Assembly: GCF_000172795.2 (NCBI RefSeq)
Contig: NZ_CP020950.1
Location: 186,001 to 250,000 of the forward strand
DNA length: 64,000 nt
Direction of reading: 5' to 3'
From: Rhizobium sp. CIAT894
GTDB lineage: Bacteria > Pseudomonadota > Alphaproteobacteria > Rhizobiales > Rhizobiaceae
Part shown: in pieces, positions 8,289 through 17,040 of the stretch
Position numbering within the stretch: the first letter of the stretch is position 1
Layout of the letters: each line of letters starts with the position of its first letter
Notes under the pieces: generated by a model
Databases searched by the model: none
What the model saw: the letters and a program-made list of their open reading frames with translations, nothing else
What the model was told of the DNA's origin: nothing
Translations under genes and position numbers: made by a program

Positions 8289-9230
8289 ATGAATTCATTT
8301 GCCAGTCGCCTGAAGCTCCCTTATCGCGCGGGAGCGATAGGGCTTTCCATTGGAACGCTCCTGGTGATGGTTGTCGCCTCGGTAATATTATTGCCGGACT
8401 TCATGGATCCGGAGAATTTGTCTAATCTCCTGGCGCAATCGACGGTGCTCGTCATCTCGGCTCTCGGTCAGACGTTCGTCATTCTCACTGGCGGCCTCGA
8501 CGTGTCGGTTGGGTCCGTCATCAGTCTAACGACGACGATCATGACGCTTGATCTTCCTGAGATAACCCGCGTGCTTATCTGCATCGCGGTGGCGATGGGG
8601 TTCGGAGTAGCGAACGGTTACGGTGTCGCGCGCCTCAATGTACATCCAATCATCATGACGCTGACAACAATGGGCATCGGCCAAGGTATCGCGTTGATCA
8701 TTTTGCCAATCCCAGGTGGGCGCGTTCCGGAGTGGCTTTCCGGCTCGGTAGCCGGATCCATCGGCCCCGTACCTAACTCGTTGTTTTGGTTGATCACGGC
8801 ATCGCTCTTCGCATCCTGGATTCTCTATCGTCGTCCCTTCGGCCTCTACCTCTTCGCTTCCGGCGGCAATGACTTCAACGCACGGATGAACGGTGTTCCC
8901 GTCGAGCGCACCATCATCAAAGCGTATGTTCTTTCCGCTCTATTCGCATGCGCTGCGGGGATGTTTCTTGCAGGCCGCCTTGCATCGGGTGATCCTAAGG
9001 GCGGCGCTTCATTCGGGATTGAGTCTGTAACGGCTGCAGCATTGGGTGGGGTCCACCTCGCCGGGGGCATCGGAAGCATTGTGGGAACCGTCGTTGGCGC
9101 GGCGATCCTCGGGACAGTGAATAATGTGATGAATCTGGCCAACGTCTCTGCATTTCTTCAGTCGGTCGTCAAGGGTGTGTTGCTTCTCGTACTCGTCGTT
9201 TCGCAGCGACGCAAAACAATCGGACTTTGA
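8289..9230 (+). CDS. ABC transporter permease (RbsC-like), first
   Basis: A 313-residue inner-membrane protein with about eight to ten hydrophobic segments. VILTGGLDVSVGSVISL near residue 70 is the hallmark of CUT2 permeases (usual form GIDLSVGS), and AALGGVHLAGGIGSIVGTVVGA near 245 is the EAA-like cytoplasmic loop that contacts the ATPase. It would form half of the transport channel. GAGGAGG precedes the ATG, 12 bases after the ATPase stop. The next permease is a distinct relative, so the channel is probably a heterodimer. Confidence 0.9.
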   Translation: MNSFASRLKLPYRAGAIGLSIGTLLVMVVASVILLPDFMDPENLSNLLAQSTVLVISALGQTFVILTGGLDVSVGSVISLTTTIMTLDLPEITRVLICIAVAMGFGVANGYGVARLNVHPIIMTLTTMGIGQGIALIILPIPGGRVPEWLSGSVAGSIGPVPNSLFWLITASLFASWILYRRPFGLYLFASGGNDFNARMNGVPVERTIIKAYVLSALFACAAGMFLAGRLASGDPKGGASFGIESVTAAALGGVHLAGGIGSIVGTVVGAAILGTVNNVMNLANVSAFLQSVVKGVLLLVLVVSQRRKTIGL

Positions 9231-9235
9231 AAGAG

Positions 9236-10234
9236 ATGGACTTCTCGATGACCACATCAGACTCGAAAACTGAAGCACCATCTCGCTCATTGAGGGGTAA
9301 GAGCGCCATTTCGTGGATACTCGGGCTACCGCCCGCATACTATGTGCTCGCAATCCTGGTTGCGGTTGCTCCAGCAGTGAGCGCCACGCTCATAAATCCC
9401 AACTACTGGTTTGTAATCCTCAAGCAGTCAGCGCCGCTCGGGATCGCGGTGCTCGCCCAGTCGCTTGTCATGCGGGTGCGATCCATCGATCTCTCTGTCA
9501 GCGGTATTTTCGCGTTCGCGATTTATCTGGCCAGCTCGGGCCAGCTCAACAACTATCCACCGCTAATGACCGTCCTCATGCCTGTTGTGATTGGGCTAGC
9601 TGTGGGGGGTGTAAACGGAATACTCGTAGCATACGTGCGCGCTTCTGCCGTTATCTCCACACTAAGTGTTTCGGCCATTCTGATTGGGATCGTCCAATAC
9701 ATGAGCGCCGGCCGCGCGCCCGGTTCAACGCCAAGCTGGCTTCGAATACTTACGAGCGGCACTATCCACGGCCTTTCCTATTCCGTGGTCCTGTGGATCG
9801 TCATCGCCGCCGTGATTTCTATCGCATTTCGTTTTCTCATCGTCGGGCGTTACTTCAGGGCCGTCGGCGACAATCCGAGGGCGGCGGAAACTACAGGAAT
9901 TCCGTTGGCACGTACGATTTTTGTCTCGCACACGCTCGCGGGCGCCCTGACAGGCATCGCGGCCCTGGTCCAATTATCCGCGTTGGCGGTCGGCACCATC
10001 AAGCCAGGCTTCGACACCTTCATGAATGCGCTCGCCGCCACGATCCTCGGCGGTGTGACGTTCGGCGTCGACCGGGGCGGCGTCGCCGGGCCGTTCGTTG
10101 CCGTCGTTGCCTTCAGCTTCCTGTTCGCGATGCTGACCGTCTTCGGCATCCAGGAGCCGGGCAAGCTTATCGTCCAGGGCGTGATCATTGCATTTGCCGC
10201 AATCATCTACGGTGCGCGCGCGGGTCGCGTCTAG
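9236..10234 (+). CDS. ABC transporter permease (RbsC-like), second
   Basis: A 332-residue multi-span permease of the same family as the preceding gene. The conserved substrate-path motif here is RVRSIDLSVSGIFAFAIY, and the ATPase-contact loop is AATILGGVTFGVDRGGVAGPFVA. The start is uncertain among TTG 9227, ATG 9236 and ATG 9248; 9236 was chosen because a GAAAGAG lies upstream and it does not overlap the previous gene. Two different permeases with one fused ATPase and one binding protein make a complete importer. Confidence 0.88.
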   Translation: MDFSMTTSDSKTEAPSRSLRGKSAISWILGLPPAYYVLAILVAVAPAVSATLINPNYWFVILKQSAPLGIAVLAQSLVMRVRSIDLSVSGIFAFAIYLASSGQLNNYPPLMTVLMPVVIGLAVGGVNGILVAYVRASAVISTLSVSAILIGIVQYMSAGRAPGSTPSWLRILTSGTIHGLSYSVVLWIVIAAVISIAFRFLIVGRYFRAVGDNPRAAETTGIPLARTIFVSHTLAGALTGIAALVQLSALAVGTIKPGFDTFMNALAATILGGVTFGVDRGGVAGPFVAVVAFSFLFAMLTVFGIQEPGKLIVQGVIIAFAAIIYGARAGRV

Positions 10235-10292
10235 TCCGTCGGGCCGATCAAGTCATTCCCGTAGCAATTGCGGGAGAACGCAGGAGAATATA

Positions 10293-11396
10293 ATGGTGAA
10301 GATCACTGCGGCTGTCGCCGTGAAGCCAAAGAGCCCGCTGGAATTCCGTGAACTCGAACTGGCTGACCCCGAAGGCAACGAGATCTTGGTTCGCACGGTT
10401 GCGAGCGGGATCTGCCACACGGACTTGCTGCTTCGCGACGGTATTTTTGGCCCGCCGGCACCGGTGATCCCGGGGCACGAAGGCGTCGGCGTCGTCGAGG
10501 CGGTCGGACCAGACGTTCAGAGCCTCAAAGTGGGTGATCACGTCGCACTGAGCCAGAGCTCATGCGGATTCTGCGCCGACTGCCGCCGTTCTCACCCAAT
10601 GAACTGCCAAAACTATACCCAGTACAATCTTACGGGGCTTCGTCCGAATGGTAAGAAGGCATTGCTCTGCGATGAAGTTGGCATTGGCAGCAATTTCGTG
10701 GGCCAGTCGTCCTTTGCGACGCATATCCTTGCGACTGAAAACAATGCAGCGCTTTTGCCGAAAACAGACCTCGACCTTACCGACGCTGCGCCACTCGGGT
10801 GCGGCATGGCAACGGGTGCAGGAACAGTGATAAACGCGATGAAACCGGAAATAGGGTCGACGATAGCCGTTTTCGGCGCAGGTGCTGTCGGCATGGCCGC
10901 CGTGATGGCCGCCAAAGTTCGTCGGTGCAGCAAGATTATCATCATAGATCTGAATCAGCAGAGGCTAGACATGGCCATGGGGCTTGGTGCCACACATGCG
11001 ATCAACGGCAAAGATCCCGACGTAGTCAACCAGATCCATGCGCTGACGGGCGGCGGTGCCGACTTCGCGATCGACGCAGTTGGCATCATTCCGGTTATTC
11101 TGAACTCGATCAAGTGCACCCGTGCCGGCGGGCACGTTGTCTTGCTTGGCCTCGACGCGCTCGGGAACGACATTCCCATCCCCCTCGATCTAATGGTGTT
11201 CAATCGCAAGATCCAGGGTGCGATCCTTGGTGATCAGATTCCACAGCTGTTCATTCCGCAGATGATGGATCTTAATCAGGCTGGGCTTTTCCCCTTCCAA
11301 AAATTGATCACCAAGTATCCCTTCGAGAAGATCAACGAAGCGATCGCGGACGCCGAAGCCGGGCGAGTGATCAAGCCGGTCGTCGTTTTCAATTAG
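10293..11396 (+). CDS. Zinc-dependent alcohol dehydrogenase (aryl/benzyl-alcohol type), copy 2
   Basis: A 367-residue medium-chain dehydrogenase, clearly paralogous to the one at 3247-4353. Catalytic zinc residues are in ASGICHTDL and GHEGVGVVEAVG. The structural zinc lobe CGFCADCRRSHPMNC has all four cysteines. The Rossmann turn is VFGAGAVGMAAVMAA, followed by IIIIDLNQQRL. It would oxidise an alcohol with NAD. AGGAGAATATA precedes ATG 10293. It sits inside the importer operon, 58 bases after the second permease, so its substrate is probably the imported compound or a product of it. Two paralogues in one regulon suggest two oxidation steps or two related alcohols. Confidence 0.92.
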   Translation: MVKITAAVAVKPKSPLEFRELELADPEGNEILVRTVASGICHTDLLLRDGIFGPPAPVIPGHEGVGVVEAVGPDVQSLKVGDHVALSQSSCGFCADCRRSHPMNCQNYTQYNLTGLRPNGKKALLCDEVGIGSNFVGQSSFATHILATENNAALLPKTDLDLTDAAPLGCGMATGAGTVINAMKPEIGSTIAVFGAGAVGMAAVMAAKVRRCSKIIIIDLNQQRLDMAMGLGATHAINGKDPDVVNQIHALTGGGADFAIDAVGIIPVILNSIKCTRAGGHVVLLGLDALGNDIPIPLDLMVFNRKIQGAILGDQIPQLFIPQMMDLNQAGLFPFQKLITKYPFEKINEAIADAEAGRVIKPVVVFN

Positions 11397-11408
11397 GAGC
11401 CAGCGCAA

Positions 11409-11720
11409 ATGACATCGAAGAAGTCAGAGGAACAGCACCTTGTCGTGGAATTCAAAACCACGTCCCAAAATCGAAATCGCGTAAAAGAACTCCTTCAGGA
11501 ATTCATTGGACCCGCCCGCGAAGAGTCTGGTTGTCTCTACTACGACCTCTACCAGCGGTCGGACGATCCGAACACTTTCATCATCTTAGACGGCTGGCAG
11601 AATGAGGCGGCTGTCGTTGGCCATGGCGAACATCCTAATGTCAAGCGGGTGCTGGAGCCTCTTCTTCCACTGTTGGTGAGTCCACCGTCGATTAATGTAA
11701 ATACCCGTATCAGCGACTGA
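11409..11720 (+). CDS. Antibiotic biosynthesis monooxygenase (ABM) domain protein
   Basis: A protein of 103 residues with the dimeric ferredoxin-like ABM fold. Visible family traits are VVEFKTTSQNRNRVKELLQEFI at the N-terminus, REESGCLYYDLYQRSDDPNTFIILDGWQNEAA in the middle, and a C-terminal strand before LLPLLVSPP. Such proteins are cofactor-free quinol monooxygenases (YgiN-like), LsrG-like isomerases, or of unknown role. It follows the alcohol dehydrogenase by 12 bases and precedes the type II NADH dehydrogenase in the same direction. A link with quinol chemistry or with an aromatic intermediate is inference. Confidence 0.82.
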   Translation: MTSKKSEEQHLVVEFKTTSQNRNRVKELLQEFIGPAREESGCLYYDLYQRSDDPNTFIILDGWQNEAAVVGHGEHPNVKRVLEPLLPLLVSPPSINVNTRISD

Positions 11721-11783
11721 TCGGGCGCAATGGCCATTTCTACGAGGCGCGCGCCCCGAGCGCGCAGGTTTGAGGGAGACGAA

Positions 11784-13049
11784 ATGGATACGCATCGAGT
11801 TGTCGTAGTCGGCGGTGGCTTTGCCGGACTCCAGTTAGCGAAGGACCTCAAGTGTCCCGACACTTCCATAACGATCGTCGACAGGCGCAACCATCACCTC
11901 TTTCAACCGCTCCTCTACCAAGTTGCCACGACTGTATTGGCAACCTCGGAGATAGCCTGGCCCATCAGAGCATTGTTCAGAGGACGAAAGGATGTATCGA
12001 CGCTGCTGGGCGAGGTTGTTGGCGTTGATACCGAGGCACGCGTAGTATCGCTCAAGGATGGGAATGCTATTCCCTATGACACGCTCGTTCTCGCGACAGG
12101 TGCAAGGCACGCCTATTTTGGCCGGGACGAGTGGGAGCCGTTTGCGCCCGGGCTAAAGGCACTCGAAGACGCGACGACCATCCGGCGGCGGCTTCTTCTC
12201 GCGTTTGAGAAGGCCGAATTGGAGGCTGATCCCGAACGGCGGAAGGCAATGCTCACGTTCAGCATAATCGGAGCAGGCCCGACAGGCGTGGAGATGGCTG
12301 GGATTATAGCGCAACTGGCCCAACGAACCCTTGTTGAGGAGTTCCGTAGCATCGACACCAGATCGGCGCGCATCCTTCTCATCGAGGCAGGTCCACGTGT
12401 CCTACCCGTGTTCCCGGAGGCACTTTCGAGATATGCCGAGCAGTCGCTAATCAAGATGGGCGTCGAAGTGAGAACAGGCATTCCCGTGACGGCATGCAAC
12501 GAGAACGGCATCGCGATCGGAGATGAGTTCGTTTCAAGCCGGACCGTCATCTGGGCTGCGGGGGTGCAAGCGTCGAACGCCGCCGCCTGGGTCGGTGCTG
12601 AAAAGGACAGGGCGGGTAGGGCGGTCGTGCAGCCAGATCTGACTGTTGGCGGTAAGCCCGAGATTTTTATTATTGGAGATACTGCCTCCGTGAAGGCCGC
12701 TGATGGAACACCCGTCCCCGGAGTGGCTCCCGCCGCCAAACAGCAAGGCAAATATGTCGCTTCGGTAATTGAAGCACGACGTCTGGGTATACCCACTCCA
12801 AGTGCGTTCAGATATAGGCATCTGGGAAACCTGGCTACCATCGGGCCGAATTCGGCTGTTATCGACTTTGGGAAGATCCGGCTCAAGGGCGGAATTGCAT
12901 GGTGGATTTGGGGGCTTGCCCATATCTACTTCCTGATAGGTACGAGGAGCAGATTGGCAGTGGGACTAAGCTGGCTATGGATCTTTGTTTCCGGCCATCA
13001 CTCCGCACGTTTGATCACGCAAAAAGAAACCTTAAAGGATGAGGTTTAG
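11784..13049 (+). CDS. ndh: Type II NADH:quinone oxidoreductase (NDH-2)
   Basis: A 421-residue FAD enzyme. RVVVVGGGFAGLQLAKDL at the N-terminus binds FAD, LVLATGARHAYFG closes that domain, FSIIGAGPTGVEMAG near residue 160 binds NADH, and IFIIGDTASV near 295 is the second FAD motif. VAPAAKQQGKYVA contacts quinone. The C-terminal IAWWIWGLAHIYFLIG stretch is the amphipathic membrane anchor of NDH-2. It would pass electrons from NADH to quinone without proton pumping. A longer frame starts at 11730, but GAGGGAGACGAA before ATG 11784 settles the start. In this operon it could reoxidise the NADH made by the alcohol dehydrogenases and would use the flavin supplied by RibBA. Confidence 0.92.
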   Translation: MDTHRVVVVGGGFAGLQLAKDLKCPDTSITIVDRRNHHLFQPLLYQVATTVLATSEIAWPIRALFRGRKDVSTLLGEVVGVDTEARVVSLKDGNAIPYDTLVLATGARHAYFGRDEWEPFAPGLKALEDATTIRRRLLLAFEKAELEADPERRKAMLTFSIIGAGPTGVEMAGIIAQLAQRTLVEEFRSIDTRSARILLIEAGPRVLPVFPEALSRYAEQSLIKMGVEVRTGIPVTACNENGIAIGDEFVSSRTVIWAAGVQASNAAAWVGAEKDRAGRAVVQPDLTVGGKPEIFIIGDTASVKAADGTPVPGVAPAAKQQGKYVASVIEARRLGIPTPSAFRYRHLGNLATIGPNSAVIDFGKIRLKGGIAWWIWGLAHIYFLIGTRSRLAVGLSWLWIFVSGHHSARLITQKETLKDEV

Positions 13050-13345
13050 TCGCTAGCGCGAGCACGCCCGAGTCTGCTGGGCCGTGAATGGAGACCATCA
13101 AAGGCCAGACATTTGGGAATCGGTTGCGAAGCGATGGTTGGCAGCAGGTAACAATTCTGTCGGAGTTCCATATATAACAATGATTGATCTTCGCACTATC
13201 AACTTAGGCGACTTCGACTGCGTCGAATTCACGGCGAGGACTGGCCGCGACAAGTCAATTGCCCTGTCCGCCTGTCGTTAGCGATAGGCGGGCCTCATGC
13301 TTGAATACCGTTTCGGGAAGGAAGTGATGATGTGGAGAGTTGAGA
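13050..13345. other. Intergenic region before the AraC regulator
   Basis: It contains the end of the importer operon and the likely promoter of the regulator gene. I find no copy of the 18-base module motif. A 65-codon frame at 13084-13281 has no recognisable domain and was not called. Confidence 0.4.
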
Positions 13346-14311
13346 GTGTCCCCCTCTAAGATTGACCATTTCTCGCTCAAAGGTACCTGCAGCGAGGAAC
13401 TCGCGGCAGCGCTTTCGAGGCTTTCCCCGCAATCTGAAGCGCATGTACATGGCGATAAGACGATCGCCTACGATGTACATGCGATTACCAATGGTCCGAT
13501 TGCAGTTATTGCCGCGCACTACGAGGGCGACCTAACCGTCCAGCACCGGGGACCGGCGGAGGCAAACATCATCATGCTTCCACTACATGGGCGATCGGTC
13601 GTTACCGTTGACGGCAGACAAATCCCGTCAGAGGGAACGCGGGGCGTTTTCGTGAACAGTATGTCGGCGAGTACGACCCAATTCATTGGGCCCAGGAAAC
13701 ATTTGGGGCTTAGGATCGCCCATGATGAGCTGACGCGCCGTTTGGGATGTCGGCTCAATACGCCAATAAGAGGCAGCCTCGATTTTTCGCCAGAAATCGA
13801 CCTATCGGTCGGGTTCGGCTCCCTTTTGGTTCAACTGGTACCAGTGCTGTATGCTGGATTACGAGACGGAACCCTCCTTCAATCACCGATAGCACTTCAT
13901 CACCTCACTGAAACGACGATGGAGCTTTTGATCGAAGCTGCGCAGCATCGCTACTCATCTGAGTTATGCCGCGTTGCTGAATCACCCTTACCCAAGGCCG
14001 TTAAGCGGGCGGTCGACTATATGCGTGCCAATATTACTCGGCCGCTATCTCTTGAGGAAATCGCAACGGCTTGTGGCGTAAGCCGACGCACTCTTCAAAG
14101 CGGTTTTCGCAACTTTCGGAATACGACCCCTCTGGCATTCCTGCAGCACCTACGGTTGGAATTAGTGCATCAGGAACTGATGACAGGCGAACCTGGCCTC
14201 TCGGTCACGCAGGTCGCTCTGAAATGGGGCTTCGTGCATAGAGGCAGATTTTCTGCGGACTATCGCAAGCGCTATGGGGTACTTCCCTCGGAAACATTGC
14301 GTATATCATAA
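13346..14311 (+). CDS. AraC/XylS-family transcription regulator
   Basis: A 321-residue regulator. Residues 1-200 form a cupin-like ligand-binding half of the AraC-binding-like type seen in XylS relatives, and the C-terminal 100 residues carry the double helix-turn-helix: RPLSLEEIATACGVSRRTLQSGFR and LSVTQVALKWGFVHRGRFSADYRKRYGVLPSETLR. The start is GTG 13346, six bases after GGAGAG; the TTG at 13340 abuts that ribosome binding site. It follows the importer/dehydrogenase operon in the same direction and is the only regulator nearby, so it is the best candidate for controlling the module. The motif shared by the four promoters would have to be tested as its target. Confidence 0.85.
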   Translation: MSPSKIDHFSLKGTCSEELAAALSRLSPQSEAHVHGDKTIAYDVHAITNGPIAVIAAHYEGDLTVQHRGPAEANIIMLPLHGRSVVTVDGRQIPSEGTRGVFVNSMSASTTQFIGPRKHLGLRIAHDELTRRLGCRLNTPIRGSLDFSPEIDLSVGFGSLLVQLVPVLYAGLRDGTLLQSPIALHHLTETTMELLIEAAQHRYSSELCRVAESPLPKAVKRAVDYMRANITRPLSLEEIATACGVSRRTLQSGFRNFRNTTPLAFLQHLRLELVHQELMTGEPGLSVTQVALKWGFVHRGRFSADYRKRYGVLPSETLRIS

Positions 14312-14603
14312 GCAGATTGCGCCGACCGAGCTACGATCAGCCGGCACGCTCGACCGTCCTCAAGGCTTGCAGCAACAGCACTCTCCAGAAAAGCCGACTG
14401 CCTCGGCCCAAGATCTGTCTTGCAGATGATCCCCTGAACGCGACGATGTTCCGATCTGCGCAACGCAGTTCAAGACCACTACAGGGGTTAATCTTATAGT
14501 AATTATGCCGAGGTCATCTCACACATAGCGGTCAATGTCGCAATGTTCTGGACCGCGTCGCTAATGGAAGCCGGTGTAATTTATAGTCGTCTATGAGGAA
14601 CAT

Positions 14604-16865
14604 ATGTCGAGACTGCCGCTATCTCTACTTTTAATGATTTTGGCAATTATCCCGTTGACGGCGTTCGTAATCATCGGAGTATCAACATCACTGGGATATT
14701 ACCGAGAATACTCTACCTTCCGCAGCGCACAAACAACGCAGCGACTTGGGCGGGAAGGCGGATTCCTCGCCCAAGCTATAGCGGCGGAAGCGTTTGCAGG
14801 CGCCGACGTGCGTCGGGCAAAGCAAGCTGCATCGGACAGGGCTTTTACAGCGGTCTTTTCCGCTTACGACTCTTGGAAAAAGGCATTCGACGATCCGGCC
14901 ATAGAACGGGCGGTACAGATCATTCGTGAAAGGCGGGACAATATCGATAGCTTCCGCCGGCGCGTCGATGACGGAACGGCTAGCGAGGCGGAGGGAGCTG
15001 TTGCTTTGCGCCCAGCTGCCCTTGCGGGCTTGGAGCTCGTCCGTCGCACTGGGGCGACTGTCAATGATTTGGATTTAGCACGCCAAATTACCGGTTTTCA
15101 CGCGCTCATGCAGATCACGGAAGCTAGTTTGCTGGAGATCAGGCCCGGCCGAGCCTACGTCAAAAATTCAGCCATGTCCGTCGATCTATTTTCGTCCCTC
15201 TTACAGTCAAAAAATCTAAAGCAGCTTTATGTGCCTGCGATGCAGGAATTTCTCCCCGCCGATCTCGTCAAATCTTATGACGACTTCGAGGCCAGCGCCG
15301 CAGGCAAGTTCATCGCGGGCGTTCGCGATCAGATGTATGCAAACCAGCCGGGCGTTTCCTTCCCCCCCGAGACGTTGGATCGATGGAATGAAATCACCCA
15401 ACAGCGGGCTGCTTTGTTGACCGCACTCATTATGCGCACCGGCGACGAGTTGGACGAGATGGCATTTCAGCGTTACGCCGATCTTCGCAATGCCTTTATC
15501 GGCTACTCCGGCGCCACGCTTCTGATCATGTCTACGGTACTCATTTTGTGCATTTCGGTCGTTCGGAGAATTTCAAGCTCCATTCGGACTCTGACAAGCC
15601 GAATGAAGGCACTCGCAGAAGGCGATACGTCGGCGCCGGTGCCCTTGACGATCCGACGCGACGAGATCGGGGACATGGCGCGTTGCCTTGAGTTTTTCCG
15701 CGGCGCGGCCATACAGAAAAGTAACCTGGAGACATCCGCGGAAGCTGAGCGCATTCGTTCTGACCAAGAGAAGCTGGATATTCAGGTAAGGGCGGAAAAA
15801 GAAGCAGAAGAGCGCCTCATCCGAGCGACGACGGCATTGGCAACCGGGTTGAAGCGGATGGCGGATGGAGACTTGATTTATGAAATTGAGGAGCCGTTAG
15901 CGCCACAGTTTGAAAGTTTGCGCAGGGATTTCAACGCTTCCATTCGTCAGCTCCGGGACGTGCTTGTTACCGTCGGCCATTCAGTCGAAACGGTCACGAA
16001 TGGCAGCTCGGGCGTCTCGGCCGCATCTGAAAATCTTTCAAGACGCACGGAGCAGCAGGCGGCTTCGCTCGAGGAAACTGCAGCGGCGTTGGAGGAGATA
16101 ACCGTCAACGTTGCATCGACCACGAAGAGGACGGCTGAGGCGCGCGGAGCCGTCCAACAGATGCGAGATCATGCGGAAATGTCCGGTCGGGTTGTACGCG
16201 ATGCTATCGGCGCCATGAATCGCATTGAAAACTCCTCCAAGCAGATTTCCCAGATCATCAGCGTCATCGACGCGATCGCCTTCCAAACGAACCTCCTGGC
16301 GCTGAACGCCGGCGTCGAAGCAGCGCGTGCTGGCGACGCGGGAAAAGGCTTTGCGGTTGTTGCCCAGGAGGTCAGGGAGCTTGCACAGCGCTCAGCGACA
16401 GCGGCAAAAGAAATCAAGGATCTCATCGGCAATTCAGCTCTTGCCGTCGACGAAGGCGTAAGGCTCGTGAGTGAAACCGGATCGGGCCTGAGAACGATTG
16501 AAGAGCTTGTGCAGGATGTAAATCTTCATATGGACGCAATCGCAACGGCCTCCCAGGAACAATCGTCGGGCCTGCGCGAGATCAACGGCGCGGTCAACCA
16601 TATGGACCATGCCACTCAAGAAAATGCGAGCATGGTCGCGGAGATGAATACTGCAGGATCGCACCTCGCTCAAGAGAGCCAAAGCCTAGCCGCACTGTTG
16701 AAACATTTCCACTTCAAAGACGAGAGCGGGAAGCCACAGAAGGTCACGGGCGAACTTGGGAAGAGCTTCCCGCCCGGTCAGACAATGGTTGACCGCGGAG
16801 ACTATCCGATGCGCCGTGGTAACCTGGTGCTCGCGCCTTCGAATGATGATTGGCAAGCGTTCTAA
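14604..16865 (+). CDS. Methyl-accepting chemotaxis protein with NIT-like sensor region
   Basis: A 753-residue chemoreceptor. A first membrane span covers about residues 6-29 and a second about 298-318. The periplasmic part between them resembles the all-helical NIT nitrate/nitrite sensor ([15 protein letters not shown] and [20 protein letters not shown]). A HAMP domain follows the second span, a second HAMP-like helical segment precedes the signalling hairpin, and the tip [23 protein letters not shown] lies near residue 560. The C-terminal DDWQAF resembles the pentapeptide that tethers CheR. It would signal to CheA through CheW. GAGGAA precedes ATG 14604. No other che genes are in the window, so it must use chemotaxis proteins encoded elsewhere. 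Confidence 0.93.
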   Translation: MSRLPLSLLLMILAIIPLTAFVIIGVSTSLGYYREYSTFRSAQTTQRLGREGGFLAQAIAAEAFAGADVRRAKQAASDRAFTAVFSAYDSWKKAFDDPAIERAVQIIRERRDNIDSFRRRVDDGTASEAEGAVALRPAALAGLELVRRTGATVNDLDLARQITGFHALMQITEASLLEIRPGRAYVKNSAMSVDLFSSLLQSKNLKQLYVPAMQEFLPADLVKSYDDFEASAAGKFIAGVRDQMYANQPGVSFPPETLDRWNEITQQRAALLTALIMRTGDELDEMAFQRYADLRNAFIGYSGATLLIMSTVLILCISVVRRISSSIRTLTSRMKALAEGDTSAPVPLTIRRDEIGDMARCLEFFRGAAIQKSNLETSAEAERIRSDQEKLDIQVRAEKEAEERLIRATTALATGLKRMADGDLIYEIEEPLAPQFESLRRDFNASIRQLRDVLVTVGHSVETVTNGSSGVSAASENLSRRTEQQAASLEETAAALEEITVNVASTTKRTAEARGAVQQMRDHAEMSGRVVRDAIGAMNRIENSSKQISQIISVIDAIAFQTNLLALNAGVEAARAGDAGKGFAVVAQEVRELAQRSATAAKEIKDLIGNSALAVDEGVRLVSETGSGLRTIEELVQDVNLHMDAIATASQEQSSGLREINGAVNHMDHATQENASMVAEMNTAGSHLAQESQSLAALLKHFHFKDESGKPQKVTGELGKSFPPGQTMVDRGDYPMRRGNLVLAPSNDDWQAF

Positions 16866-17040
16866 ATGATATGGGCGGCGTCGCCGACCACATGCAAATA
16901 CACGTCTCTGATGATTCTGAATGAGAGCGATATCCCGGTGGGGTAGCGGCATGGTACTCCGCCAAATGACTTGTGCGGTCCTAACAAAATGCTGGCTTGA
17001 CGCATGATTGCTCAGCCACGTGACAAAGCAGGACAGGCAC

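Noticed and set aside
13084..13281. 65-codon frame after the NDH-2 gene
   Set aside because: No start signal or family resemblance; composition is not protein-like toward the end.
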